Assembly (NCBI RefSeq): GCF_002814095.1
Contig: NZ_CP021913.1
Span: forward strand, 496,001-560,000
Length of the DNA: 64,000 bases
Reading direction: 5' to 3'
DNA from: Sagittula sp. P11
Lineage (GTDB): Bacteria; Pseudomonadota; Alphaproteobacteria; Rhodobacterales; Rhodobacteraceae
Shown here: in pieces, positions 35,349 through 45,903 of the stretch
Layout of the letters: every line of letters starts with the position of its first letter
How positions within the stretch are numbered: position 1 is the first letter of the stretch
Made by a program: the position numbers and the translations under genes
The notes under the pieces: model-generated
What the model was told of the DNA's origin: nothing
Seen by the model: the letters and a program-made list of their open reading frames with translations, nothing else
Databases searched by the model: none

Positions 35349-36382
35349 CGCGCTTGCTCTGCCTCATCCTGATGTGCGCTCTGCTCCCCCGGGCCGGGGC
35401 CGCTCAGGAAGACCGGACCACCTTCGGCACCGGGGCAAGTCGTCTGGACGTCCGATCGACGACGGACATCGACATCATCCGGCCCGTGATGGAGCGGTTC
35501 GTGGAGGCCAATCCCGATCTCTCGGTGAACTACGAACAGTGGGGCTCCAATAACCTGTTCCGCAACACCCGCGACGCCTGCGCGGGCAGGATCCCCGCCG
35601 CCGACGCGGTCCTGTCCTCAGGCGTGCATCAGCTTGTCTGGCTGGTGAACGCCGCCTGCGGACACACCTATCGGTCAGAGAGCACCGCCGCCCTGCCCGC
35701 CTCCCGCCGGTGGCGCGACGAGCTTTGGGGCATCACCGAGGAACCGGCGGTCATCATCTACAACCTCGACGCGTTCAAGGGGGACGACGTGCCGCGCAGC
35801 CGGTTCGCCCTGCTCGACATGATGCGCAACCGCCCCGACCTCCTGCAGCGGCGCATCGCGACCTACGACATCGCGGCCTCCGGGCTTGGCTATCTCTTCG
35901 CCCATGCCGACAGCCTCGAGGCCACGACCTTCGGCGCCATGCTTGAAGGGTTCGCCCGCGTGCAGGCCGTGGCCACCTGCTGCTCGTCCGAGATCATCGA
36001 CGCTGTGGCGGAGGGGCGGTTCCTGATCGCCTACAACGTCCTCGGGTCCTACGTCGCCAGCGACAGCACGCCCAACGTGGGCGTGATCCAGCCGGAGGAT
36101 TACACCCTGATCCTGTCGCGCGGTTTCATGATCCCGCGCACCGCGCCCAACAAGGCCGCCGCCGTGCGTCTGCTGGACTTCCTGCTGTCGCCGCAGGCGC
36201 GCGACGCCCTGCGCGCCGCCGGGCTGGTGATGGAGCATGACCCGTCCGAGACCGCGCTGCTGCAAAGCGCCCGCCGCCCGATCCCCCTGTCGCCGCCGCT
36301 GCTGGTGGCGCTGGACCAGCAGCGGCGCGAGACCCTGCTTTCGCTCTGGCAGGGCGCGTTCAACCTCGGCGTTCTGCCATAG
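35345..36382 (+). CDS. Orphan periplasmic binding protein (iron/AfuA-type fold) coupled to the two-component system
   Basis: 345 residues from a GTG start overlapping the kinase stop (GTGA). A signal peptide ends near residue 20 (RAGAAQ). The mature part resembles ABC binding proteins of the AfuA/family 1 class: VMERFVEANPDLSVNYE, WGITEEPAVIIYNLDAF, FLIAYNVLGSYV. It has several Cys (for example CC near residue 213) and no permease or ATPase next to it. The coupling suggests an accessory sensor that presents a ligand to the kinase's periplasmic domain, not a transporter part. Alternative: binding component for permeases elsewhere. Confidence 0.77.
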   Translation: MTRLLCLILMCALLPRAGAAQEDRTTFGTGASRLDVRSTTDIDIIRPVMERFVEANPDLSVNYEQWGSNNLFRNTRDACAGRIPAADAVLSSGVHQLVWLVNAACGHTYRSESTAALPASRRWRDELWGITEEPAVIIYNLDAFKGDDVPRSRFALLDMMRNRPDLLQRRIATYDIAASGLGYLFAHADSLEATTFGAMLEGFARVQAVATCCSSEIIDAVAEGRFLIAYNVLGSYVASDSTPNVGVIQPEDYTLILSRGFMIPRTAPNKAAAVRLLDFLLSPQARDALRAAGLVMEHDPSETALLQSARRPIPLSPPLLVALDQQRRETLLSLWQGAFNLGVLP

Positions 36383-36385
36383 GAA

Positions 36386-36409
36386 AAGGGCGGCCCCTGG
36401 ACCGCCCTT
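36386..36409. terminator. Bidirectional terminator hairpin
   Basis: AAGGGCGG (36386-36393) / CCGCCCTT (36402-36409) with an eight-base loop, between two convergent genes. A-rich and T-rich flanks on either side allow termination from both directions. Confidence 0.75.
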
Positions 36410-36429
36410 CCCTGTCGTGTCTGCCGCAG

Positions 36430-37221
36430 TCAGTGGCCGATGATCTGGCTCAGGAACTGCTTGGTGCGTTCGCTCTGCGGATTGTTGAAGAAGCGCGTCG
36501 GTTCGTTCTGTTCGACGATCTGGCCGTCGGCCATGAAGATCACGCGGTTCGCCACCGCCTGCGCAAAGCCCATCTCGTGGGTCACGCAGAGCATGGTCAT
36601 CCCCTCCTCGGCCAGTTCGATCATGGTGTCGAGCACCTCCTTGATCATCTCCGGGTCGAGCGCCGAGGTCGGTTCGTCGAACAGCATGATGCGCGGCTTC
36701 ATGCAGAGCGAGCGGGCGATGGCCACACGCTGCTGCTGACCGCCCGAAAGCTGCCCGGGGTACTTGCCCGCCTGATCGGGGATCTTGACCTTGTGCAGGA
36801 AGTGCATGGCGGTCTCGATGGCCTCTTTCTTCGGCGTCTTGCGGACGTGGATCGGGGCCAGCGTGCAGTTCTCGAGGATCGTCAGATGCGGGAAGAGATT
36901 GAAGTGCTGGAAGCACATGCCGACCTCGGACCGGATCTTGTCGATGTTCTTGAGATCGGACGTCAGCCGGGTGCCGTCCACCACGATGGAGCCCTTCTGG
37001 TGTTCCTCGAGCGCGTTGATGCAGCGGATCAGCGTGGACTTGCCGGACCCGGAGGGCCCGCAGATCACGATCCGCTCGCCGCGGAAGACCGTCAGGTCGA
37101 TGTCGCGCAGGACGTGGAACTGGCCGTACCACTTGTTCATGCCGCGGATCTCGATGGCCACCTCGTCGGAGACTTCCAGCTTCCTGGCCGCCGGGGCCTC
37201 CATTGTCATTGGTTCTGTCAT
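36430..37221 (-). CDS. aapP: General L-amino acid ABC transporter, ATP-binding protein
   Basis: 263-residue polar amino-acid importer ATPase: Walker A GPSGSGKST near residue 55, LSGGQQQRVAIARSL, Walker B IMLFDEPTSALDPEM, and the amino-acid-type ending EPTRFFNNPQSERTKQFLSQI. It is the last gene of aapJQMP, with a 10-base gap after aapM. The family also includes GlnQ/GltL; the four-gene order with two long permeases identifies Aap/Bzt. Confidence 0.9.
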   Translation of the reverse strand: MTEPMTMEAPAARKLEVSDEVAIEIRGMNKWYGQFHVLRDIDLTVFRGERIVICGPSGSGKSTLIRCINALEEHQKGSIVVDGTRLTSDLKNIDKIRSEVGMCFQHFNLFPHLTILENCTLAPIHVRKTPKKEAIETAMHFLHKVKIPDQAGKYPGQLSGGQQQRVAIARSLCMKPRIMLFDEPTSALDPEMIKEVLDTMIELAEEGMTMLCVTHEMGFAQAVANRVIFMADGQIVEQNEPTRFFNNPQSERTKQFLSQIIGH

Positions 37222-37231
37222 GATGTGTTCC

Positions 37232-38617
37232 TCAGCGGTTCGAGCGGTCGAGCTTGCGTTCCATGTGGACCGAGTACCGGGACATGCCGAAGCAGAAGAC
37301 CCAGTAGATCAGCGCGATGGTGAGATAGCCGGTATAGGCCGTCGTGGGCGTGGACCATTCGGGGTCCTTCAGGGTGTTGTTCAGGATGCCCAGCAGGTCG
37401 AAGATCGAGATGATCAGCACCAGCGTGGTGTCCTTGAACAGGCCGATGAAGGTGTTCACGATCCCCGGGATCACCGTGGTCAGCGCCTGCGGCATGATGA
37501 TCAGCCGCATCTGCTGCCAGAAACTCAGCCCCAGCGACATGCCGCCTTCGTACTGGCCCTTCGGAATGGCCTGAAGACCGCCCCGGATGACCTCTGCCAT
37601 GTAGGCGGAGGCAAACAGCACCACGCCGATCATGGCGCGCAGCAGCTTGTTGAAGTCCACCCCCGGTTCGAGGAAGTAGGGCAGCATCGCCGAGGCGAAG
37701 AACAGCACCGAAATCAGCGGGATGCCCCGCACCACTTCGATGAAGATCACCGAGGTGTACTTGATGATCGGTGCGTTCGACCGCCGACCGAGTGCCAGCA
37801 GCATCCCCACCGGCAGCGAGATCACGATACCGAAGATCGCCACCACCAGCGTGATGGTCAGGCCGCCCCACTTGTTGGTCTCGACCACTTCGGTGCCGAG
37901 CGCCAGGTCGATGGCCATGGTCACCAGCGGCAACCCGCCCCAAAGCGCCAGCCCGCTCGCCGCGATCAGCAGCGCCGGAGCGAAGGCCGACCCCACGTCC
38001 CCGAAGCGTCCGGAATTGGCCAGCCACCATGCGGCGAAGATCACCGCCGCCAGAACCAGCGGGAACCATGCACCGGCAAAGATGTGGCCGAGGTCGCCAT
38101 CTTCCTCGACCGGCATGCCGTTGAGCAGGACGAAGGCGATGACCGGAAACCCGGTCAGCATGAAGGCCGCCACCTTGCCGCGATGCGGCAGCGGGAAGAT
38201 CAGCCACGCGATGCCGACCGCAAGGATCAGCATCGACAGCTTCACCCGCCAGACGTTTTCCTCCGGGTAGAAGCCGAACATGAACTGGTACCACTTCGCC
38301 TGGACGAACGGCCAGCAGGCCCCGGTCGGATTGACGAAGCAGGCCTCGCGCTTCAGCCCCTCCGGGTCGGAGAAGGTCGCATTGAAGACGGCGAAGTCCA
38401 GCAGCGTCCAAGTCATCCACACCAGCGAATACGCGGCGAAGACGGTGATCAGGATCATCATGACCGAGCCCACGGCCTTGCCGGGGCTGGTGAAGTCCGA
38501 CATCGAGGCGAAGATGTTCCGCCACAGCCAGCCGCGCAGACCGACCTCGGTCGGCGGAGCGGGCAGAACGGGCGCTTCGTGGGTGCGGACCCAGTGATCT
38601 GTTTCGTGTTCTTGCAT
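37232..38617 (-). CDS. aapM: General L-amino acid ABC transporter, permease
   Basis: 461-residue permease, the long Aap/Bzt type with extra N-terminal helices (TM1 near residue 48) and a periplasmic stretch. The permease core holds YMAEVIRGGLQAIPKGQYEGGMSLG (EAA-like loop, near residue 335). It pairs with AapQ; the gene begins 13 bases after the aapQ stop. Confidence 0.9.
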   Translation of the reverse strand: MQEHETDHWVRTHEAPVLPAPPTEVGLRGWLWRNIFASMSDFTSPGKAVGSVMMILITVFAAYSLVWMTWTLLDFAVFNATFSDPEGLKREACFVNPTGACWPFVQAKWYQFMFGFYPEENVWRVKLSMLILAVGIAWLIFPLPHRGKVAAFMLTGFPVIAFVLLNGMPVEEDGDLGHIFAGAWFPLVLAAVIFAAWWLANSGRFGDVGSAFAPALLIAASGLALWGGLPLVTMAIDLALGTEVVETNKWGGLTITLVVAIFGIVISLPVGMLLALGRRSNAPIIKYTSVIFIEVVRGIPLISVLFFASAMLPYFLEPGVDFNKLLRAMIGVVLFASAYMAEVIRGGLQAIPKGQYEGGMSLGLSFWQQMRLIIMPQALTTVIPGIVNTFIGLFKDTTLVLIISIFDLLGILNNTLKDPEWSTPTTAYTGYLTIALIYWVFCFGMSRYSVHMERKLDRSNR

Positions 38618-38630
38618 CAGATCGTCCCCC

Positions 38631-39884
38631 TTACCGTTCGACCAGCGCGACGCGGTTGTTGAACCAGTTCATGAAGGCCGACGTCAGCAGCGAGATCGTG
38701 AGGTACACGAGGATCACCACGGCGATGATCTCGATCGCGCGTCCCACCTGGTTCAGGATCGTGCCCGCGAAGGCCGCGACCAGTTCCGGGTAGCCGATGG
38801 CGGCCGCCAGAGAGCTGTTCTTGGTCAGGTTCAGGTACTGCGAGGTCAGCGGCGGCACGATCACGCGGAACGCCTGCGGCAGAACCACCTTGCGCATCGT
38901 CAGGCCGTCCGGCAGACCCAGCGCGCCTGCGGCCTCGGACTGGCCCTCCGGCACGGCCTGGATCCCGGCGCGGACGATTTCCGCGATGAAGGCCGCCGTA
39001 TAGGTGAAGAGCGCGAGGAAGAGCGCCATGAACTCCGGCGCGATGTAGCTGCCGACACCCATCTCGAAGCCCTGGCGGAAGATCGGCCCCTCGGTCACGT
39101 AGTTCGGCCACTCGATGGTGACCGGGCGCCCGGAGACCAGGTAGACCAGCGTCGGGACGACGACGATCAGGCCCAGCGTCACAAGGAGGACCGGGGACGG
39201 CTGACCCGTCTTGTCCTGCCTCTTCTTGGCCCATCTGGCGTAGGCCCAGGCCCCGACGCATGCGGCGATGAAGGCCACCAGCGTGAAGATGAACCCGTCC
39301 TCGACGATGGGGAACGGACCGTAGATGCCCTTCGCGTCGAACTGGAGCAGGCCGGGCACGAGCGTGTAGTAGACGCCGCGCTCGGAGGGCGCCACGATCC
39401 GCATCACCGCCGTCCAGAAGAAGATCTGGAGCAGCAGAGGCACGTTGCGCAGAAGCTCGATGTAGACGGTCGCAAAGCCGCGCAGCACGAAGTTGCTCGA
39501 CAGCCGGAAGATCCCGAGCAGGAAGCCCCAGATCGTCGCAAAGAAGATGCCGGCAATCGCCACGATCAGCGTGTTGGCGATGGACAGGAGGAACACGTCG
39601 AAGATCGTGCTCTGCCCCGGTTCGTAATCCAGAAGCCAGGTCCCGAAGGTGGTCAGGATCTGGATGTCGGACGGCCTGTCGAAGAAGTCGAAGCCGAATT
39701 CCTTGTTCTGATCGGCCAGGTTCTGCGCGGCGTTCTGCAGCGCAAGCCAGATCAGCCCGATGATGATGAGGGCGAGCACGCCCTGGAAGAAAAGCGATCT
39801 CGCGCGGCTGTCGAAGACCAGCGCCGCAAGACCCCTGCGTTCCTCTGTCCCCTGCTGGCCGTCGCTGTCGGTCACAGATGTCAT
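38631..39884 (-). CDS. aapQ: General L-amino acid ABC transporter, permease
   Basis: 417-residue permease with the HisM/GlnP-type core. Visible elements are FIAEIVRAGIQAVPEGQSEAAGALG (coupling loop near residue 297) and FVLRGFATVYIELLRNVPLLLQ near residue 132. It has about eight helices, longer than simple HisM proteins, as usual for Aap/Bzt. It lies between aapJ and aapM, with a strong hairpin in the gap from aapJ. Confidence 0.9.
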   Translation of the reverse strand: MTSVTDSDGQQGTEERRGLAALVFDSRARSLFFQGVLALIIIGLIWLALQNAAQNLADQNKEFGFDFFDRPSDIQILTTFGTWLLDYEPGQSTIFDVFLLSIANTLIVAIAGIFFATIWGFLLGIFRLSSNFVLRGFATVYIELLRNVPLLLQIFFWTAVMRIVAPSERGVYYTLVPGLLQFDAKGIYGPFPIVEDGFIFTLVAFIAACVGAWAYARWAKKRQDKTGQPSPVLLVTLGLIVVVPTLVYLVSGRPVTIEWPNYVTEGPIFRQGFEMGVGSYIAPEFMALFLALFTYTAAFIAEIVRAGIQAVPEGQSEAAGALGLPDGLTMRKVVLPQAFRVIVPPLTSQYLNLTKNSSLAAAIGYPELVAAFAGTILNQVGRAIEIIAVVILVYLTISLLTSAFMNWFNNRVALVER

Positions 39885-39908
39885 GGATGTTCCCCGCTTG
39901 TTTTATTG

Positions 39909-39942
39909 GAAAAGGGGCAGAGGCATGCCTCCGCCCCTTTCC
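39909..39942 (-). terminator. Intercistronic hairpin between aapJ and aapQ
   Basis: GGAAAAGGGGCAGAGGCA pairs with TGCCTCCGCCCCTTTCC with one bulge and one G-U-type mismatch, giving a stem of about 16 pairs and almost no loop. It lies about 65 bases after the aapJ stop and 25 before the aapQ start; U-rich bases are only in the stem end. Confidence 0.7.
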
Positions 39943-40007
39943 GTTCTTGATGGGTCGCGGTTCAGTTCAGGCCGGTCGGTGGACGACCGGCCGTTCGCCT
40001 CGTCCGA

Positions 40008-41021
40008 TCAGCGGATCGGCGGTGCGTACATGAAGCCGCCGTTGTTCCACAGGTTGTTCACGCCGCGGTCCAGCTTCAGCGGGGTGTCGGGGCCGACGTT
40101 GCGCTCGTACATCTCGCCGTAGTTGCCGACCTGCTCGACGGCCTTCTTGATGAAGTCCGCTTCGAGGCCGAGCGACGCGCCGTAGTTGTTGTCGCCAACA
40201 CCCAGGATGCGCTGCACGGACGGGTTCTCGGAGCTCATCATCTCTTCGACGTTCTCGGAGGTGATGCCGTACTCTTCGGCTTCGATCACGCCGAACAGCA
40301 CCCACTTGGCGATCTTCATCCACTGCTCGTCACCGGCGCGGACGGACGGCCCGAGCGGCTCCTTCGAGATGGTTTCCGGCAGCACGACGTGCGCTTCCGG
40401 ATCCGCCAGCTTCAGACGCTCTGCGGCCACACCCGAACGGTCGGTGGTGAAGACGTCGCAACGGCCGGCGCCGTAGGCTGCGATCACCTCGTCCGAGTTC
40501 TCCAGCGCGACCAGTTCGAAGGTCATGTCGTGCTGCTGGAAGTAGTCGGTGATGTTCAGCTCGGTGGTGGTGCCGGTGTTGGTGCAGATGGTCGCGCCAT
40601 CCAGTTCCAGCGCCGATTTGATGCCCAGACCGGCCGGAACCATCATGCCCTGGCCGTCGTAGTAGTTCACGCCGACGAAGGTGATGCCGAGGTCGGTGTC
40701 ACGGGTGATGGTCCAGGTGGTGTTGCGCGACAGCACGTCGATCTCGCCGGAGGACAGCGCTGTGAAGCGGTCCTTCGCGGAGAGCGAGACATACTCGACG
40801 GCATTCGCATCGCCCAGAACCGCAGCGGCCAGCGCCTTGCAGTAGTCGACGTCGATGCCGGTCCATTCGCCCGCGTCGTTGGTGGCAGAGAAGCCCGGAA
40901 GGCCTTGGCTCACGCCGCATTTCAGAGAGCCTGCTGCCTTCACGTCGTCGAGCGTGGCAGCGCCGGCGGCACCGGCGGCCATGGCTGTTGCGACAGCGAC
41001 GGTCATCAGTTTGGTTTTCAT
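40008..41021 (-). CDS. aapJ: General L-amino acid ABC transporter, periplasmic binding protein
   Basis: 337-residue periplasmic binding protein with a Sec signal peptide (cleavage near residue 21, AGAAGAA-T). The mature N-terminus LDDVKAAGSLKCGVSQGLPGFS and the segment WTGIDVDYCKALAAAVLGDA are diagnostic of AapJ/BztA, as is TTELNITDYFQQHDMTFE. Two Cys in the first half may pair. It heads aapJQMP; its promoter lies in the 500-base region upstream. Confidence 0.92.
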   Translation of the reverse strand: MKTKLMTVAVATAMAAGAAGAATLDDVKAAGSLKCGVSQGLPGFSATNDAGEWTGIDVDYCKALAAAVLGDANAVEYVSLSAKDRFTALSSGEIDVLSRNTTWTITRDTDLGITFVGVNYYDGQGMMVPAGLGIKSALELDGATICTNTGTTTELNITDYFQQHDMTFELVALENSDEVIAAYGAGRCDVFTTDRSGVAAERLKLADPEAHVVLPETISKEPLGPSVRAGDEQWMKIAKWVLFGVIEAEEYGITSENVEEMMSSENPSVQRILGVGDNNYGASLGLEADFIKKAVEQVGNYGEMYERNVGPDTPLKLDRGVNNLWNNGGFMYAPPIR

Positions 41022-41522
41022 GTGGTCCTCGCTTGTTGGATTGTCGATGCATGCCCCGTTAGCCGGGGATCGGTCTTTGAAGGTTTTCCTTTGCCCCGGT
41101 TTCCGGTCACCGAACGGCCACGTGCAGCACAGCCAAAGACGGCTTGCGACACGGCCCGCTCACGGCGGTTTGGAAGCGGAGTTTCGATCTGCATCATCAA
41201 AATCGGTAAACCATTTGACTGCCGGGTGTAAATTGCAACTTGTTTCATCGCGGGGAGCGCAACTGGTGGAACCCGTCTGCGGATTTCAAGTACCCCCTGC
41301 AGTATGTTGATTTTATTTGTAAAATAACGCGGCACCGCGAATGGCCATCCAATCGGACTTGTTCACGAGCATGAGAATATGATCATTTTTTCATCACGGA
41401 GGCGCATTTACAGGATTTAACAGTGTACTATTAAGCCCTATTCCGGTCGCAATTGCGCGCAAAGCAACCTTGGGTTGAATCCGGATTCGACCGCGAAAAA
41501 TGCTAACGGTAACAGGGCTGTC
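41022..41522. other. Intergenic region upstream of aapJ
   Basis: 501 bases, noticeably more A/T-rich at 41200-41460 than the rest of the window. It must contain the aapJ promoter and the 3' end of the glpK-dehydrogenase transcript. No gene, clear operator or strong terminator was recognised. Confidence 0.55.
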
Positions 41523-42640
41523 TCAGGCCGCAGATCCGAGAACGGAAACCAGTTGCGGTACAGTCAGTTGGACCGGGTTCCCCTTCATGGAGGAGGACTG
41601 CAGCGACTCCTCGACCACCGCCTCCGCATCGAAGGTGCCAAGGCCCGGGAAATCCGTTCCCGACATCAAATCGCGCAACAGGTCCGGAGCGGTTTCGCCC
41701 GGTCGCCCCATGCCACGCGCCACCATCTCGTCGACCTCGTCGAAGCGCCCGGTGTCTAGACCCGCAGCCAGGCAGGCCTCCCGGTTGACCTTCAGCACAG
41801 GAGGCAGGAGCCGCGCGCATATAGCTCCGTGCGGCGCCTTCGTACATCCGCCCAACACGCCGGCCAGCCCGTGCACCGCGCCCAATCCAGCGTTCGCGAG
41901 GGCAATGCCGCTCAGATGAGCAGCGACAAGCATCGTCTGTCGGGCATCCGGGTCTTCTCCCTTCGAAAGGCGGGACAAGGCTCCTGCCGCCAACGGGATG
42001 GCCGCGCGGCACAGGACATCGGTTTCGGGTGTGGCCCTGATGGACACGAACGCCTCGATCAGTTGCGTCAGCGCGTCCATGCCGGTGCTCAGCGTGACCG
42101 GCCATGGCGCCCCGTCCGTCAGATCGGCGTCGAGCACCGCCAGCCCCGGCACCATGCGCGGATCGCGCAGGCTGACTTTGCGGCGGTGGTCCGGCACGTC
42201 GATCACCGCGTTCTTCGTGGCCTCGGCGCCGGTGCCCGCCGTGGTGGGGACCGCGATCAGCGGCAAGGGAGGCTCGGCCAGCGGTTGCCCGGCACCGACC
42301 ACTTCGAGATGGTCGAGAACCCCGGCCGGCGCGGGCACCAGTGCCGCCAAGGCCTTGCCCAAGTCGATGACCGAACCGCCGCCGATCGCCACCACGATCC
42401 CCGCCCCCGACTCGCGCAACTCGGAGACCAGTGCCTCGACCAGTGGCAGAGACGGTTCGCCCGTTGCGATCACCGGAAACACCGGCCGGCCCGCCGCCAT
42501 CAGTTCCGCGAGCAGCACGTCGACCCAGGGCACCGACTGCCCGCGCACGACGATGATGGCGCCCCGCAGCGGCGTGACGGCCTCGAGTACCGCACTGCGG
42601 CTCCCGCGGCCCGAGACGGTTCTGGCCGGGACGATCAGGC

Positions 42641-42644
<4 letters not shown>
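41523..42644 (-). CDS. Iron-type alcohol dehydrogenase family protein
   Basis: 373 residues if read from a TTG at 42644 that overlaps the glpK stop (TTGA); a longer frame opens inside glpK but is unlikely. Fe-ADH signatures are [13 protein letters not shown] near residue 88 and [17 protein letters not shown] near 132. In the metal site, [11 protein letters not shown] has Asp but Gln where FucO has His; the two later His (VHGLAG and APHGA, 14 apart) are kept. The Gln form may be a normal subfamily variant. Being translationally coupled to glycerol kinase suggests a polyol, glyceraldehyde or other short-chain substrate. The exact reaction is unknown. Confidence 0.78.
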
Positions 42645-44134
<1,490 letters not shown>

Positions 44135-44443
44135 GGAACCTCGCTGTTCATTGGGGCGGGGCGGCCGCAGCCGGACCCGTCATTTCCGCCAGAAGACAGG
44201 CCTTGGCCCCGGAAATCAAGGGATGCAGGCCGGAACCTGTCACACAGGCCGTGTGGCGCCGGAGGCCGGGAACGCGCCTCGCCCTGCCCCGGCGGTCCAA
44301 TCGCCCGGTGGCCTTTGGCGGACCCGGCATCTTGCAATCGCGCCACGCGGGGTGCAGCCTGCGACCAACCTGATCCCGGCCCATGACCCTGCCCGCCACC
44401 GGCGGCGCAGGCCATTTTGCGCCCTGCCAAGAAAGTTCGTCCC
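44135..44443. other. Divergent promoter region between glpK and the dehydratase gene
   Basis: 309 bases between divergent starts. No operator palindrome or small gene was recognised. Confidence 0.5.
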
Positions 44444-45349
44444 ATGATCGACCCCAGCGCGCTGCGCGACATCATCCGCTCCGGTCTCCTGTCCTTCCCG
44501 GTCACGCCGTTCGACGCGGACGACGCCTTCAACCCCAAAGCCTTTGCTGCGCATCTCGAGTGGCTGGCGCCGCATCCGATCGCCGGGCTGATCGTTGCCG
44601 GCGGCACCGGAGAGATGTTCTCCCTTACCCCGTCCGAGATCGTGGAGGTCGTCCGCACCGCCCGCGCGGCACAGCCAAACGATCCCATCATCGCGGGTTG
44701 CGGCTATGGCACACGGATGGCCTGCGACCTCGCCCGCGAGATCGAGGCGGCGGGCGGCGACGGGATCCTCTTGCTGCCGCACTACCTGATCGGTGCGCCG
44801 CAGGACGGGATCGAGGCGCACATCCGCGCCGTCTGCAAGGCGACGCGCATGGGAGTGATCGTCTACAATCGCGGTCAGTCGGTGGTGTCGGCAGAGACGC
44901 TGGCGCGGCTGGCCGAGGACTGCCCCAACCTGATCGGCTTCAAGGACGGGACCGGCGACATAGACACGGTCAAGCGCATCACCGTCGGGCTGGGCGACAG
45001 GCTGGCCTACATCGGCGGCATGCCCACGCATGAACTCTTTGCGCAGGCCTATCGCGGCGCGGGCGTGGACACCTATTCCTCTGCCGTCTTCAATTTCGTC
45101 CCCGAGACCGCACTGAAGTTTCACAACGCGTTTGTTTCAGGCGACGATGCCACCTGCGAGGCGATGCTGCGCGACTTCTACTATCCGTTCGCCAGGGTCC
45201 GCGACCGCAAGACCGGTTATGCCGTATCCGCGATCAAGGCGGGCGTCGCCCTGCGCGGGTTCGAAACGGGACCTGTCCGGTCTCCGCTCACAGACCTGAC
45301 GGGCGAAGAACGCGAGATGCTGCGCGCCGTCATCGGCGACCGGACCTGA
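44444..45349 (+). CDS. kdgD: 5-Dehydro-4-deoxyglucarate dehydratase
   Basis: 301-residue DapA-superfamily (alpha/beta)8 lyase. It dehydrates and decarboxylates 5-keto-4-deoxy-glucarate to alpha-ketoglutarate semialdehyde in glucarate/galactarate/uronate catabolism. The first segment LLSFPVTPFDADDAFN, the phosphate-like GGTGEMFSLT, the Tyr in VIVYNRG and the Schiff-base Lys in GFKDGTGD (about residue 170) match KdgD. The Met at 44444 starts the conserved protein; an in-frame Met at 44417 would add nine residues. No other uronate genes are adjacent, so it is isolated from its pathway. Confidence 0.88.
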   Translation: MIDPSALRDIIRSGLLSFPVTPFDADDAFNPKAFAAHLEWLAPHPIAGLIVAGGTGEMFSLTPSEIVEVVRTARAAQPNDPIIAGCGYGTRMACDLAREIEAAGGDGILLLPHYLIGAPQDGIEAHIRAVCKATRMGVIVYNRGQSVVSAETLARLAEDCPNLIGFKDGTGDIDTVKRITVGLGDRLAYIGGMPTHELFAQAYRGAGVDTYSSAVFNFVPETALKFHNAFVSGDDATCEAMLRDFYYPFARVRDRKTGYAVSAIKAGVALRGFETGPVRSPLTDLTGEEREMLRAVIGDRT

Positions 45350-45373
45350 GCGGCGATGCGGTGGCCCCGGACC

Positions 45374-45892
45374 TCACAGCTTCATGTACATGTAGGTCGT
45401 CGGATGTAGCGCGCGGCCATCGGGATCGAAGGCGAAGTCGGGGATGACCCCGGCCACCTCGAACCCGACCGAGGCATAAAGCGGCTCTGCCCGGTCGCCG
45501 GTCCGGGTGTCGAGCGTCACAAGCGTCTTCTTCCGCGCCCGGGCTTCCTCCAGCGCCGCCAGCATGAGCTTGCGCCCGATGCCCTGACGGCGGCTGCCGG
45601 GATGCACGATCATCTTCGCGATCTCGGCCCGGTGCGGCTGGTTCGGGGGCATGGCGATCAACAGTTGCACGGTCCCCACCACCTCGCCATCCTTCAGCGC
45701 GCCGAACAGGACGCGCCCCCCGGCAGCCACGTCCGGGAAGACCGAGGTCTCGAACCAGCGCGCGCCCTCCTGTGCCGTGAAGGGCTGCATGAAGCTGATG
45801 GCCGCCCCGTCGGTCACGCTGTCGGCCAGCACACGCCCCAGCCCGGAGGCGTACCGATGCATTTCCGTTATCTTGACGATCTCCAGTGTCAC
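45374..45892 (-). CDS. GNAT-family N-acetyltransferase
   Basis: 172-residue single-domain acetyltransferase with the acetyl-CoA loop VHPGSRRQGIGRKLMLAAL near residue 95 and the C-terminal LYASVGFEVAG strand-turn. It starts 11 bases after the stop of the XRE-cupin regulator, so the two are probably one transcript, divergent from the methyltransferase operon. The substrate is unknown; an amine made or taken up in the neighbouring pathway is possible, as some GNATs detoxify amines. Family membership is secure. Confidence 0.82.
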   Translation of the reverse strand: MTLEIVKITEMHRYASGLGRVLADSVTDGAAISFMQPFTAQEGARWFETSVFPDVAAGGRVLFGALKDGEVVGTVQLLIAMPPNQPHRAEIAKMIVHPGSRRQGIGRKLMLAALEEARARKKTLVTLDTRTGDRAEPLYASVGFEVAGVIPDFAFDPDGRALHPTTYMYMKL

Positions 45893-45903
45893 GGTCGTCT
45901 GTC

